Part shown: piece by piece, positions 51,531 to 64,000 of the stretch
How positions within the stretch are numbered: position 1 is the first letter of the stretch
Layout: each line of letters begins with the position of its first letter
Origin: Leptoclinus maculatus
Lineage: Eukaryota > Chordata > Actinopteri > Perciformes > Stichaeidae
Assembly: GCA_032191485.1 (NCBI GenBank)
Contig: JAVDOI010000007.1
Coordinates: forward strand, 13,977,680-14,041,679
Length of the DNA stretch: 64,000 bases
Reading direction: 5' to 3'
Translations under genes and position numbers: made by a program
Notes under the pieces: generated by a model
What the model saw: only the letters and a program-made list of their open reading frames with translations
The model's database searches: none
What the model was told of the DNA's origin: nothing

Positions 51531-52539
51531 CTGCACCCTGTTTTACACATTCTTTGCTTTACAAATTACACAAAACTGTCAACCACTGCAGTGTTAGTTA
51601 GTTAGTTAATTGTATAACTGTCTATGTATACCCAAAAGAATATATATATATATATATACATTTTGCTCATCACCATGTCAGTTACCTTCTAAGAGATGTA
51701 GCAACAAGGAAAACAAAACATCTCCACAAAATCTAGATGCAATCTAGATTTCCTCCCTGTCGATGATGAAGAGGTGACGTCTAACACTATCAGAGCGTAT
51801 TTACATTGGCTCCACTTTGTCAGCCACATCAATTGGATTCCTTCCCCTCCTCTGTCAGAAACTAAAGTTTTCCTTTGAGGTGTTTTCAAGACAATTTTCT
51901 GTCTTGTAACTAAATGTCAAGTCTCCATGATGGGAGAGATGGGAATCAGAGGAGTAATCTCAAAGGTGGCAGCGCGGGTGTGTTTGAGCTGATAGCTGCC
52001 GTGTCGAACCAGACGGAGTGTGCTCAGCCTCATAGAAAAGGCTCAGGAGAACACCGTTCTCAAATAATCACTTGGCATTAGAGAAGGAGCTGCCTTTGAA
52101 AATGTATTTATACCCCGAATTGCAGTTTCCTATCACAGAGCAATGTGTAAGACCCATTATTGGGATTCAGTGGTAACAAGGCTGTGGATTTTTAGCTGCA
52201 AAGATAACGGTTTGAAGGATTTTTGACAACTAGGGGGTCCTAACAGCAGAATCTTTCATCTTGGGTTCAACAATTTTTTAAGACCCCCCCACCTCCACCT
52301 CCACGGCCATTCCAACCAATCCCATCATGTCAGATGTGTGTGTGTGTTAGTGTGCGTGTTTTAGGGCCCTCGATCATGCTTTGATGAATGGCCCTGTCCA
52401 AAGCACTGGTGACTAAAGCCTATCAAGTTACTTTCTGAACTGAGACGGCATCACAGAGAGCTTATGAGGACTGTTATAGGTCAGGTGAGCATGCTAGCTA
52501 CCTGGATGAATATTTTCCATCCTTTCAACATATCTAGTC

Positions 52540-52620
52540 TCCGGCCCAATCCCAACGTCCCCCCTAAGGCCTTAAACCCTGAACCCTCGAGGACTTACTG
52601 ATGTCACCTGGTACATGGTT
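52540..52620. repeat. Half of a MITE (CGGCCCAATCCCAA end)
   Basis: GGCCCAATCCCAACGTCCCC followed by CTAAGGCC and TTAAACCCT resembles the end of a widespread fish hAT-type MITE. The matching inverse end was not found nearby. A similar start, GGGCCCGGTCCCAATGTCTA, occurs at 58481-58500. Confidence 0.4.
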
Positions 52621-52975
52621 GAGTGTGAGAGACTGTGAGGGCTTGAAATGGTGGAAATACGAATGAGACAGCACTTTGCTGCAACATATCACGTTACCAT
52701 GACAACGTCAAAAAATATGAACTGTGGATACTTTGTACTACCTGATTTGAACGTCTTGCAGGCTCTTTCCTCACAAGATGAGAGGCGATTTCAAGATATA
52801 TATTTACTAGTTTTTTGTCAAAAAATGAAATATTTGATGAATAAATGAATATTTGCTTCTCCTCACGGACTTTGCTTTATCAAAGTTTAAAGCATAGTCT
52901 GCTGGTAGGATCTCAACTACCACAATTCACAAAAACATGACTGGAACATGCAATCCCTCCTAAATTGTTTCATTT

Positions 52976-53150
52976 ATTATATATATATATATACATATAT
53001 ACGTATACATATATACATACAGTATATACATATATATACGTATACATATATACATACAGTATATACATATATATACATATACATATATATGTATATATAT
53101 ATACACATACATATATATATATACATACATATGCATATATACATATATAA
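52976..53150. repeat. AT/CATA-rich low-complexity tract
   Basis: TATATA and CATACATATATAC runs; the stretch CATATATACATACAGTATAT occurs twice, about 50 bp apart. Confidence 0.9.
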
Positions 53151-53446
53151 ATACATGATTTTGTTTTACCTTAAATCTAATATTAGGTATTGACGTTTGG
53201 TAGTTTATATACTATATGTGCATAACTAGAAACTGCTTTTTGCTTCACACCACTCTGCATCACCCAAGTGGGTTATGTTAACATACAATGTTACATGTTT
53301 ATACATACAAAGCTGGAATTATTCTTATGTGGGCTGCCGATAAGCGAATGCACATCAACATGTTTGCATGCGTGCATCTGAGCCAGCACAAACTCCAGCG
53401 CAGGGAGTCACAGCGTGCTGGTGGAGCGCTGGGTGTAAGCAATGAC

Positions 53447-53876
53447 TGTATAGAAGAAGTGGACGTAGTCATCTTGACGTCATCCATTGGTTTGTGGACT
53501 GCTGTTTTGAAGCCTCGAGTTCGGCAATTTCCCCGTCGCCATCTTGGAATACGTCCGTCGGCCATCTTGGCTTTTTTTGCATCTGATGAACGGAAGTTAC
53601 GATATTTTAAATGCGGAGGAGTAATGTAGTGATGCCGTATATACGGCTGTGGCAGCGGCAGTGACCTGTCAATCACAAGGTAGCCCCGCCCTAGAGCATA
53701 CTCCTCTTTATGGTCTATTTGAATCTAAATGGGACCATAATTTACGAAATTAACATCATGCTGTATTGAAAAAGACTTGAAACTGGAGATTGAGAACATA
53801 AACTCATGTTAACAATGTTTACTGAGGTAATAAATCAAGTAAGAAGTAGAGTCATTTTCTCATAGACTTCTATACA
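53447..53876. repeat. MITE-like interspersed repeat
   Basis: TGTATAGAAG (53447-53456) is inverted as CTTCTATACA (53867-53876). The text between, including GGACCATAATTTACGAAATT and a run ending CATAGACTTCTATACAACC, resembles a very common fish repeat that I know by sight. ORFs on both strands at 53288-53676 are artefacts of this repeat. Confidence 0.55.
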
Positions 53877-55469
53877 ACCGGAGGAGTTGAGAGAGAATGC
53901 AAGTTTTAAGACACTTCCGCATCAGCTTGCTGTCTGGGTCTACCCTGTGTAACGGAGGGCATCAACATAAAGTTTGGTGGTCCGGCAGTGAGTTGAGACA
54001 GTTCCCTGGGATCAGACCCCGGTGCTGGGGTTTGCACTGGCTGAATTTGAGCTAACTGCTGACTAGGGGGCCTCTCGGAGCTGCCACGTGCTCTACATCC
54101 CGCAAAGCAGCCTCCAGGCGGCGGAAAGGACGAGACGAGGGTGTGAGCGGTTTTCTTGTTTCTGCCACTTTGGATTAAAACCAATAAACAAACTAGCAAT
54201 ATCGCCTCTCAAGGAACAATTGGTATCATAAGACGGGATGGGCTAATGGCTTTGGTCAACACTGTAACCTTGTCAGATTCTGTTGATAATGTTTGTTCAC
54301 TTTTTCAATTCAACTTCTGATGAGAACAGAAAAGCTGTTTACTTATTTTGGTGACACAGTCCCTTATTATTGTTTGACATCCATTGTTTTTTTGTGTTGT
54401 TGTTCTCAACTCATTTCATCTAACAGAAAACAGCTAGATAATTATAACACATTATGTGCCCCTTGAGTGTTCTTACAAATAACAGGGCTATAAAATGTCA
54501 CTGTCAACTTATGCCCTCAGAAAAAGTTGTCTATTGTTCGTGGTTTATTTTTTTTATGTCAAACTACAATGAACACTGTCATAACAGTAGAGAAGTTCCA
54601 CTGTGCAGCGCTGACATTCTTGAAATTATTTACTTGAGGTTCAGAGATTGTGTTGAATCACCAGCTCAGAAATGTGCAAAAGCTGATTATGATAAGCTGG
54701 CACTTACAAAATAGATCAGTCACTTACAGCGTACCAGCGGAGTTGAAGTCATTCTACCAACTGTGCATAGTTGGAGCTATCTGGTACCACAGCAGTCTCA
54801 TTTGAATCAAAATCACCATATTTTGCCATGTACATGAAAAAGTTCTGTTTCTGCATTGTGCTAAATACAGCAGCTGGCTTAGAACTGATCTGATGGGTTG
54901 GGTTTGTTACACTGATCCGTGAGGCTCCTTGTTGTCACAGCCAACAACCAGAGACGGTTCCTTCTACAGGCTACTGTTTTAGTCTGATGTCCGTGTCTAT
55001 GTGGGTCTCTTTCTGCTGCTGTAAAGCAGTGTCAAAGAGACACAGGAGAAAATGGGAGAGTGAGCGAGAGAAAGCGGGGAGTAATTATGATGAAATAATA
55101 AAGGCCAGCAGGGTGATCTGAGCTCTCTCACTCGAGGCGCAGGGTGATCCTCTACTTTTTATCGCCGATTTTACCATCGCCACTTTACCAGGCCAGGAAT
55201 GCCATGACACTGCCGCCAGTCCACACACACAGAGACACAGACTTTCCACAAAGTAATGAATCAATACTATATAGTCTCATACTATTTTATTATGGTCCCA
55301 TTTAAAAGCTGACACCAGAGGTCTTATCGGGCATAATTGATGCTAAATCAGCACCACATGAACTGACCAATGTCTCATACAGTCCAACAGTTAGTCTAGT
55401 GTTAGACTTGAGTTCAAAATCTCATCTTTGCCAAGACTGCCAAACATCTTCATTGTCTCATCCTTACCC

Positions 55470-56270
55470 GAGAGTCTACAGCCATGCTAGTGGCTCTGTG
55501 AGGCTGTGCTCAGGCACAGCGCTGCTTTGAGTTTAATGCTAAAACAACAGCAATGCTAACATGCTCACAAACACAACGCTAACATACTGATTTGGTCATA
55601 AAGCAAAGGATTGGACAAATTAAAAGGGATCGCCAACGTCATTCAAATTTCAATCTGGGAACCCATTGGCGTTCGATCTGACGACGGATAAGCCTCTGGG
55701 GGCTCCAGCGTAGCCGGAAAATATCCCGGCCAAGACTTTCGTTTCCTGCTCAATGTTTACAGTCTGATTAGCACCTTGAGATGCAAAACTGGGGTTGGAA
55801 ATGAGAGACGTCATGTACGACGGGGTTGTTTCACAAGTAGACCGTTCAAAAGCTAGTGCCGGGCTTGAATTAATGCAGAATCTGTCAATAAAGATTATAC
55901 AAATTAAACCTCAGGGGAGGCTTGAATGTCTGTAGAAAATCGCATGACAATCTAGCCAATGGCTGTTGAGACATTTCAATTGAAAAACACAAATGTCAAC
56001 CTCACTGAAGTCCTTAGGATTCATCTGCTGGGAGGCATTAATGTCTATACACAATGTTGGGCCAATACATCCAGTAGATGTTTAGATATTTCACAGAATG
56101 AATGAAAAAATGTAACCGCTCGCTGTACAGCGGAAAAAGTCAGGGGATCATCGAGTCATGAGAAGTCATCCTCTGGAGACTATGTCTGTAAAACAATTCA
56201 TGGCAATCATCATTCTAACATCCGATAGTTGTTGAAATATTTCAGTCTGGACCAAAATCCTGGACTGACG
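55470..56270 (+). repeat. Interspersed fish repeat with inserted block and three tandem units
   Basis: It opens GAGTCTACAGCCATGCTAGT as at 41545. About 260 bp of CpG-richer unrelated sequence (about 55640-55900) interrupts it. It then carries three diverged copies of one unit (about 55912-55990, 56023-56110 and 56166-56255), each with an ATGTCTGTA-like start and a GTTGAGATATTTCA-like end. Confidence 0.6.
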
Positions 56271-56565
56271 AGGAACATAAAGTAGACTGTGTCTCTCCTC
56301 AAGTGAGCAGCACCGATGCTTCAGCCCTGCTTCTTAGTTTTGGCCAGATGTTACCATGTATGTGAAGCACAGGTGGATTTGCAGCTGCATCACACTTGGG
56401 CAGCGGATATCAGCACTGCTCCAGATGCTGTGGCTTCCTGCCAGAGCCATGACATGCTAAATTGCCAAGAATAATTCATAAACAGTGTACATGCATGGGC
56501 AATCATAAGAGTTGTTGCCCTTTTACTGCATAGATCATTACATTACTGCAGTATAAATCATAATA

Positions 56566-56670
56566 AATGGTAAATGGGACTGCATTTATACAGCGCCTTT
56601 CTATCTTCCGGAAGCAGATGGGAGGAGCCAGGGATCGAACCTGCTCTACCTCCTGAACCACAGCCGCCCC
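56566..56670 (+). repeat. Degenerate interspersed repeat (AATGGTAAATGGGACTGCA type)
   Basis: It starts GGTAAATGGGACTGCATTTA and ends CTACCTCCTGAACCACAGCC with GGATCGAACC between, the usual termini of a frequent fish repeat, here with the central part deleted. Confidence 0.65.
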
Positions 56671-58828
56671 ACCATTTTACACCTGATTGGGGGGGGACAA
56701 TGGAAAATTCTACTACTTTTGGTTTTCTCCCAGTTTTATTTAATTTGGATATTTGCGATCATAATACTCAGCCTTGACAAAACAAGGCAAACAAGAAAGA
56801 ACCTTGGGCTTATTAGATTTTAACAAGGTTTTCTGAGCAGCTTTTCTCTGCCATAATTACAATGTGTATTTCCCCCGACGGGCTGCAGCACTTTTGTTTA
56901 TAATCACTCGTCACACATCAGGATGCAAAGTAAGTCGCAGACAGACTTCTTCTCCGTCACAAACTCAAAGGGAAGACAAAACCCCACAAGATCAAACTCT
57001 CATTACTACCAGCAGCGCTCGATAAAGAGGTCTTGAGGCACATAATGATCACAATCTGCACAGAAAACAAAACATCTATCTCACGTATATATGCCTTGAC
57101 GTACAGTAAGCGTCTGTTCTGGTGCATGATTTGATTGAGTGAACCTGCTAGCGTTTCTCAGTGACTGGTGTTAAGCAGGTACAGTAGGAAGGTAAACACG
57201 GGCAAACAATGCTCACTTACATCTAGTGAATGCATCCGTGTACTCCATCAGCGAGCGAGTCAGCTCATCAGCTAAAAATATATACCGTTCAAGGTTATTC
57301 ACGGTAAATAACATGCATACATAACACTGACAGCAGAAGTAAACATCTTGCTGTCTCCACGCGAGCTGGAAATGTGTTGGCCCACAGGCCTGGTCTTTGA
57401 AGTTGCCTGTTTCAAGGTTACACCTGCTTAAATATGAATTCATTTAAATGTCTATTTCAAAAGCCATCATAAGCCAGTTTTGTATGTGAAAATATAAATG
57501 AAAACGCATCAGCCGATCTACGCGATTGAGATCCCCTGCAGCCTTGCTTGACAAGGTTAACCACAGTAAGAGATCTGAGGGGAGTCAGTGAGGATTATTA
57601 CAGCACAGTAACAAACTTCAATCAGCCTGTATTTTGTTTGTCAGTCGCAGCTCAAAGCGCTCCGTTTAAGAGGGCCAGAGCAGAGACGGATGCTCACGGC
57701 TGACAGCAAGATAGCCTGGCAGAAGAAAATCATCCCATCATATAAAGACACGAACGGCCGGTTCAGTTGCAGACTGAGTAGTAACTGTACATCATCCCTC
57801 CATCATTAGAAAAACAACAAATTAGACAATTAGACAATTGAAGATCTAGTCGGGCATTCTTTAGCACCTTTAGGAGGCACAATCAACCACATGACCCCAA
57901 ACTACTCTGCCAGACTCCTAGTGAGACGGTCAGTCATCTCAAAAAACTAGTATTCCATTGACAAACCAGACAGACTATCGCAGTCACTGAGGCACATTGC
58001 ACAGCGATGGTCACCTGATCAATAAGCTACCATCAGCGGCTATGAAGAGATGACACATTTCCAGAAGGGAACACAGGATAACGTGTGAAAACGTGTTTGT
58101 CGTTTGTGACACAGTTTGAAAATCAGCCCTTCAATAATCGTTTGGAACCCAGAGCCAATATCAATTCTAGAGGTCAAAAGGCATTTCATATCCTTTGAAA
58201 CATATGGTTGCAGTTGAGCGACCATCTGGCGCTACAGGAGCAACAGAGGAAGCTCTGAGTCATTGAAAGAGTGTCAGTGACCACTCAGTGACTGCTGCAG
58301 CAGTGTTTGTGCACTCAGTTAACTTCTAAATGTACCCGAGCTATGAATATTATATTACACCGAAAGCCCCCCGCTTCCCTGGATCTGTATTCAAACTTGG
58401 TTGGGATTACATTTACAGACTATGAACCATACATGTAAAAGTTCAAGAGTTCAAGCTTGATTTCCATTAGTGCATGTCTATGGGCCCGGTCCCAATGTCT
58501 ATACTTAAAGAAAATGTGAGTCCAGGAGGGCTCAGGGCTGTCCTGCTGTGAAAGTGCTTCAGGGCTGCTGCGAGGACCTTTTTAAGCCTTTTATACACAC
58601 TTTCTTCAAGTCTGCAGTGCAGCAGATTGTACCTGAGGGCTTTACTGACATTTTCTTGTTTTCTGATGCAATACTGGAAGGACAAAATAAATGATTTATT
58701 GAACAAGAAGGAGTTAACACATGTAGCGTGCCTGCTTCTTTGTTCTGTGTATTATTATTATGATGGTTTGACTCCCAGCTGAGATGATGTGCCTGTGCTC
58801 CCAAGTAAGTACCGTTGCAGCCTACTAC

Positions 58829-58831
<3 letters not shown>

Positions 58832-58898
<67 letters not shown>
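58832..58898. repeat. (CA)n microsatellite, 67 bp
   Basis: An uninterrupted CA run of about 33 units. Confidence 0.97.
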
Positions 58899-58901
<3 letters not shown>

Positions 58902-61900
58902 GTAAGTGCTGTCTACTGTAAATAAACACTATTATGATCATTATTATTGCGGATCCAATTAGTTATTTACCACTGCGAGGGCCCGATGCTCGGAGCGTAC
59001 ACCCACAGTATGGTGTGGTTGACATTGAAATCGATGCATTTCCACAGGTAATATGTAAGAATGTGACCAAAAACAGACAAACAAACAAAGAAAGTGTTTT
59101 CTTACACCCACAAATACACCGGGTTGGTTATAAATAATTATTCTCCTTCTGCGTGAGCCTACTAGCTGTAACAGATGGTGTTCTTCATTTTGGGTTTCAA
59201 TGTCTTGATTGTTTCAGCCATCAGCGACTCTACCCTGTGGCTTGGGAGGACAGATCCCCCCCCCCCCCCCCCAGTCGCAGAGAGTAGACTACTGGCAATT
59301 CCACAGCCCTTAAGTGCATGCCAACTTTGATTTTTGGAATAAGTAGCCTGTACTGGAGCCCTTTAAGTGTGGACAATGGGAAAGTCTGAGTACTGTCTTA
59401 GGTGTTTAGATGCAGAACCGCAGCAACAGATGTGATATTTTGTGTGTGGGCCTGTGCATCTATCAGATAAGTCCAGATGGCACCGACATTAGACCTGTGA
59501 TCATATATAAATGATATAACTGCTGTGTGGCCTATGTCTCTTCAATAATACATGCCGCACTCCCTGAGCGTATAAAAGCGCCTGTGCACCTGTAGCGTAT
59601 GTGCAAATAAGATCATGGCTGTTTGGAAAGGTCTTATTTGCCAACCCATTTAACAGCCAAGCAGAAAAACAAGATGAAAACTTCCTGCCAACTGCAGTAA
59701 CACCCAAACCTGTCAATCAAACAGCTTGGCGCCGCGAACACACACACACACACACACACACTCACACACACGCATGGTCCAACGCACACAAATCCATAAG
59801 CAAACGTAATTTAACACACAGGCCGACATCCGGCAACGCACAGGCACCCAGCAAGGCATTCAGGCATTCAGGCAGATCGATGGGCTTTCAGGGAGCCAGT
59901 AACACCCAGGTTGAGCCCCCGAGGCTCCGGCCAAGTTAGTCAGCACTTTCCCTGACCACTCAAGAGGAGCCATGCTGGGCTCTGGGCCAAGAGCCAAAGA
60001 TAGAAAAGGAGCATATACGGGTGAGAGCTAAACTTTTGACAGAAAGTAATTATGTCACTTCTGTGACAGCAGCCACCATTATCTCCTCAGAGAGAGTGAG
60101 TTCACAGTTCACTTGACCTGTCTGGTCGAAGGTCTCGTTGCGGGATAGCCTTTGTTGGTGCAGTCGAAAGTGCACCGTTGAGGATTTGGGGGGGGGGGGG
60201 GGGGGTTTGAAAGATAACCCGTCTGGATTACAGCATCTACACACACACAGTCGGTGCAGTTTAAGATGCCGTTGTTTTCTGTGTTACGTTCATTTGTTAT
60301 TTGTGTGATGGCCTGGTTCAATGTCATACCAGTGCCTGCATTTAGATCTCTCGTCAGACCAAATAGTATTCCAGACTCTTTGATTTGATGAGCAAAACTG
60401 AAAGGAATGTCTCACAAATGAAATCATCCAAATGAAACCATCAGAGGCAATCCCGAATCTCCATTCTGGAAAGCACAAATGACATGTTTCAGACATATGA
60501 AAATACCCACATCACGCTCAACATAATGGAATAAAACATAAGTGCTGCACGGCCAGAGCACACAACATGTTTTACTGGAAATAACTTGTATCGCGATGCA
60601 CGTAGAAGAGATATGGAGGTGAAAGGAGTAATGGAGACAAGGGATGTTATAGCCTGTGTGAGAATACTCTCTTTTGATAGACTATTCCTTCGTTCCGACT
60701 CTCTCCTAACCGAAATATGAAGCACGAGGATAGCTGAGGAAAAAACGAAGAGTCTGAAAATAAATGGATACACTAACCGTGGAAACAAGAATATTAATAT
60801 TTTAGCACTTTCATTTTATTATTTGCAGTTACTTGACATGTTTTTTAATTGAGCGTCAAAAATAAATAATAGAATAATCTATTTTATGTGATCTATTAAT
60901 AAGTCACTATGAACCATAAAATAATGGTTTTATATCTTGGTGTAATATAACAGCAATATATTACAAAGAAACACACAAAATGAGTGATTTCTAGTGTTTT
61001 GGTCCACGGCACATCGCTAACAGTTGTAAACCCTATTTTCTGAATTTATCTTAATACAAATACAAGTACAGATAGAAATACGGATAAGTAACTGAGGATA
61101 AACAAAGCATACGTGTCACCTCGTGCATTGTTTGTCTTTAAACGTACAGAGAGAAAAAAATAAATTCACAATTTTAGCGAGCTGCCTTCACCTTCTCAGG
61201 GAGATTATTAAGCCGGTTGTTAAGTAGGTCAGGTTCGACCCAAAGCGGGAGCAGGAACCAAAGCATTTCCAATCCTGAATGACACCTGTATTCTTTTTGA
61301 AAATGTAAAAAACTCAGGGATCGGTGGATGCACAGGTTTGTGGTCTGTGAACAGATATTCTAAAATAACACAGGACGACTGTCTGTGGCTCGTCACTGAA
61401 ACAGATCCTCCCAGCTCATAATCAGAGTAATACTTTGTGTAGCATGGAAATTAAATATACAGGGAATGTATGGAACGAGGGCTATAAAATAATGAGGTGC
61501 AGATACTCGCGTGGATGGTTTGTTTGCGAAGATGAAAGCAAGAGAACCCGGCGGCTTGTTTGATGGTTGTCCTCCGCAGCTGCTACCGACAAAAGACACG
61601 TTTATAGACGATAAACATAACTCCAAATGGAGGAAGCAACCACATACGCACACCACCTAGTGTTACAATTGCAAACTCAGACACAAACGCAGTGCTACCT
61701 ACAACAGACCAAGTAAGTACAGAGCTTGAGCACATGTCATTTCGGCGCAAGCTTAATTACGTAATTAAATAAAATCAGCTCGATAATCTTTCGATGAAGT
61801 ACACGGAATGATTACTTTCAGAATGTTCAGTATGAGACAAGTGACACCCCAATAAAATCATCAAATTGAGGAACAAAGCGAAAACAAAACATGATTCTAC

Positions 61901-64000
61901 TGTAAAAAGGTCAAATTAGCTATTTGTTTTATAGTGTAATGTTCAATTGCATTATGTTTTAATGATATCTCGGGGATATTAAATAGCTGTGCGGTTAAGA
62001 CGATTACCAAATAATTGAACTCACTCTTATAGAGTTATAAACATCCAAATAATTTCACCAAAAATACGTTGCTGTGTCTGTAAAACAAAACACCTAATAG
62101 TTGATTGATAACTCTAACACAGAGAGGGTTTTTCTAATTTACTATTTGATTTATAGTTTTTATACTGACAGACAGTTAGAAGGAATGTCTTGCTGTATTT
62201 CAATTCTACTGGTTCTATTTCTTTATCTTTAAATGAGTTGTTTTATTTGATATTACTGTTTTTTTTTTATTGGAGAAAATAAGCATTTATCAGTAATAGT
62301 ATTAATTATGATCTATCTCATTATTATCATCATAGGGATTATTTTATCAAAGCATGCTGGAACTAGATACCTAATGGAAACCAATGCATTGAGTCCCATG
62401 TCTTCAAAGTGTGTGTACAGTATAGTTTATAGAGAATAAAGTACAAAACAAAGCTATTTAGAAATCGTTTCATCATCAAGAGAAAAAGTAACAAATGCAA
62501 TCTTGCTCATGCTTATAGAAATGGAACCATATCTGATGACCAGGAAAGTGCTATTGACGTAATATCCAGTTGTTCTAAACCGGGTTTCAAGAACTCAGTG
62601 AGGCTGTCTGGCCAAATTGATCTCCTGAGTGCGCTAAAAAACTACCCCAGCACAAAACCAGAGGTAAATTCAAAGTTTCTGAGAGGACAGTACTTGTTCT
62701 CCTCCAATAGCAGACCATGTAGATCTAAAATGACTACATCCTCTTTAGACCAGTCTATCAAGCTAACAGCTTATCCACAGCCAAGTTAGTGCTGTACTGA
62801 AAACTATTCGAAACATTTAGTAAGGTCCAAACAATATCAAAACTTTAGACTAAAAGACTAGAAGAAAGTCTTGTTTACGGATTCATTAATTAAAACACGG
62901 GTTATATGAGGAGACCGCTGCATGACAAGTTGATGCAACAGTGCATAAAACCGCCTTTTAAACATTGCGGTGAAATAATCTATTCGATCGTGGGAACTGT
63001 CTCGATGACCAAAGAGAAGTACCTCTTTATTCTGCAGTGGCATGTCATCCCTTCTGGCTTAAAGTTCTGTGGGAAAGGATTTATCCTCATGCAGGGCAGT
63101 TAACTGTAAACATGCATCGAAGGAATCCCAATGCACGTTTGATATCCAAGAAAACAGCCAGCACCAGTGACTCATATGGCTTTCTCTCTTTAGCCCCCAG
63201 AGCCCCTGAAACTTTTTGTGAAATATTTGAAAAGGGGAAAAAAAGAAAAACACAGGAACATCAAAAGACACTATCGTGTGTGTGTGTGTTCCACAACAGG
63301 GATGAAATGATGTGGACTCTCAAAATCTGCAAACACTTAAGGAATTGATTCCAGTCAGACTGCACAGCTGCATGGCAGAAGGCAAAGGAATGGGCAACAC
63401 AAACGCTGCGCAGTTAATTGAAAGGTAACACTATAAATGGCTGGTTGAATCAGAGACACTTACACTACGATGAACTCTTATGCAAATGGTCATACAGGCG
63501 GAAAAGGCTCTGCGGGAGCTCTCAAAGAATCAAAAGACGAATCTGCTGGGGGAACCAGCTCCCCTTTTAAGAAATGCATACATGAGCATTCAAAATAACT
63601 TCAATCAGAGCTATCAAAAGCTTCAGGAGATTGGGTTCACCAGCATATCAGCAGAGTAATAGTGAGAAGTCTAAAAGCCACCATGTGCACCTTTATAAAT
63701 ATGAGTCAGCTGGTAGACAACTGATAATAGAAATCTACAAGACGTCTCTTTGCAGGTTCCAGGCTGATGCAAAATGCTCTGATTGACTGCGGCCTCTCAT
63801 CATTTCGGGCCATCACTTTCTTTCAGAATCAAGATGTGCCAACGTCTGGTCAGAATAATGGACTATTAATCTTGACAGTTGGGATCTGCTTGCCAAAAGC
63901 AGCTCCCTAAAGTCCTTCGAAGCCGCAATTAAAAACATCATGTTACTAATTGATGAACACCCTCTTAGTGAACAGCCTGCATTGAATTAAACATGTGACG

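Larger units (their letters stand above)
45306..64000 (-). other. Upstream intron (partial) of the cdh13-like gene
   Basis: 18.7 kb upstream of the prodomain exon on the minus strand. The missing exon that ends in phase 1 (start of the propeptide) should lie this way, but I could not identify it here. The region is dominated by simple repeats (46168-46565, 47482-47582, 49744-49893, 52976-53150, 58832-58898), a CpG-rich block (50461-51530), MITE-like and SINE-like repeats (52540, 53447-53876, 55470-56270, 56566-56670) and long G/C runs. From 60210 to 64000 I see only AT-rich unique-looking sequence with no supported gene. Confidence 0.6.

Noticed and set aside
53299..53676. Overlapping 113- and 125-codon ORFs on opposite strands
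   Set aside because: They lie mostly in an interspersed repeat with inverted ends and show no protein family pattern.
53906..54199. 97-codon minus ORF beginning MLVCLLVLIQSGRNKK, considered as the missing signal-peptide exon
   Set aside because: The start is hydrophobic, but what follows does not resemble the cadherin propeptide (no C-x-PGF pattern), and no phase-1 donor was evident.

Overview
The window looks like vertebrate, most likely teleost fish, nuclear DNA. It has split coding exons with GT/AG splice sites, long (GT)n/(CA)n tracts, many small DNA transposons, and several degenerate interspersed repeats of a kind familiar from fish genomes. There is no operon-like layout, no long intact ORF and no CRISPR array.

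The one gene I can support is the 5' part of a T-cadherin (cdh13-like) gene on the minus strand. Three consecutive exons are visible: a prodomain exon (45094-45305), an exon with the end of the propeptide, a furin site and the start of the first cadherin repeat (32624-32737), and an exon with most of the rest of that repeat (17735-17887). Their splice phases fit each other (phase 1 in, then 0/0/0). The joined 159 residues follow the known T-cadherin order: prodomain, basic cleavage site, mature N-terminus without the classical Trp2, then an LDRE calcium-site motif. The signal-peptide exon(s) should lie beyond 45305, possibly outside the window. Repeats EC2-EC5 and the GPI signal should lie to the left of position 1. 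I could not find these exons here.

Everything else reads as intron: 1-17734, 17888-32623, 32738-45093 and 45306-64000. The introns hold (i) hAT-type elements with terminal inverted repeats and 8-bp target duplications at 8031-8857, 10161-11704 (with the two ends of a transposase gene) and 33022-34064; (ii) a TTAA-flanked MITE at 22251-22572 and other candidate MITEs near 16508, 24051, 50461, 52540 and 53447; (iii) SINE-like or otherwise interspersed fish repeats near 4090, 18787, 24712, 38965, 41545, 41905, 43797, 55470 and 56566; (iv) micro- and minisatellites, the largest at 21430-21771, 46168-46565, 47482-47582, 49744-49893, 52976-53150 and 58832-58898.

I did not find a new multi-gene system. 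The best leads are a TG-repeat acceptor tract in front of a frame-neutral cadherin exon, a perfect 20-bp hairpin at 994-1038, an internally deleted hAT that kept both coding ends, and a CpG-rich block with inverted repeats at 50461-51530.
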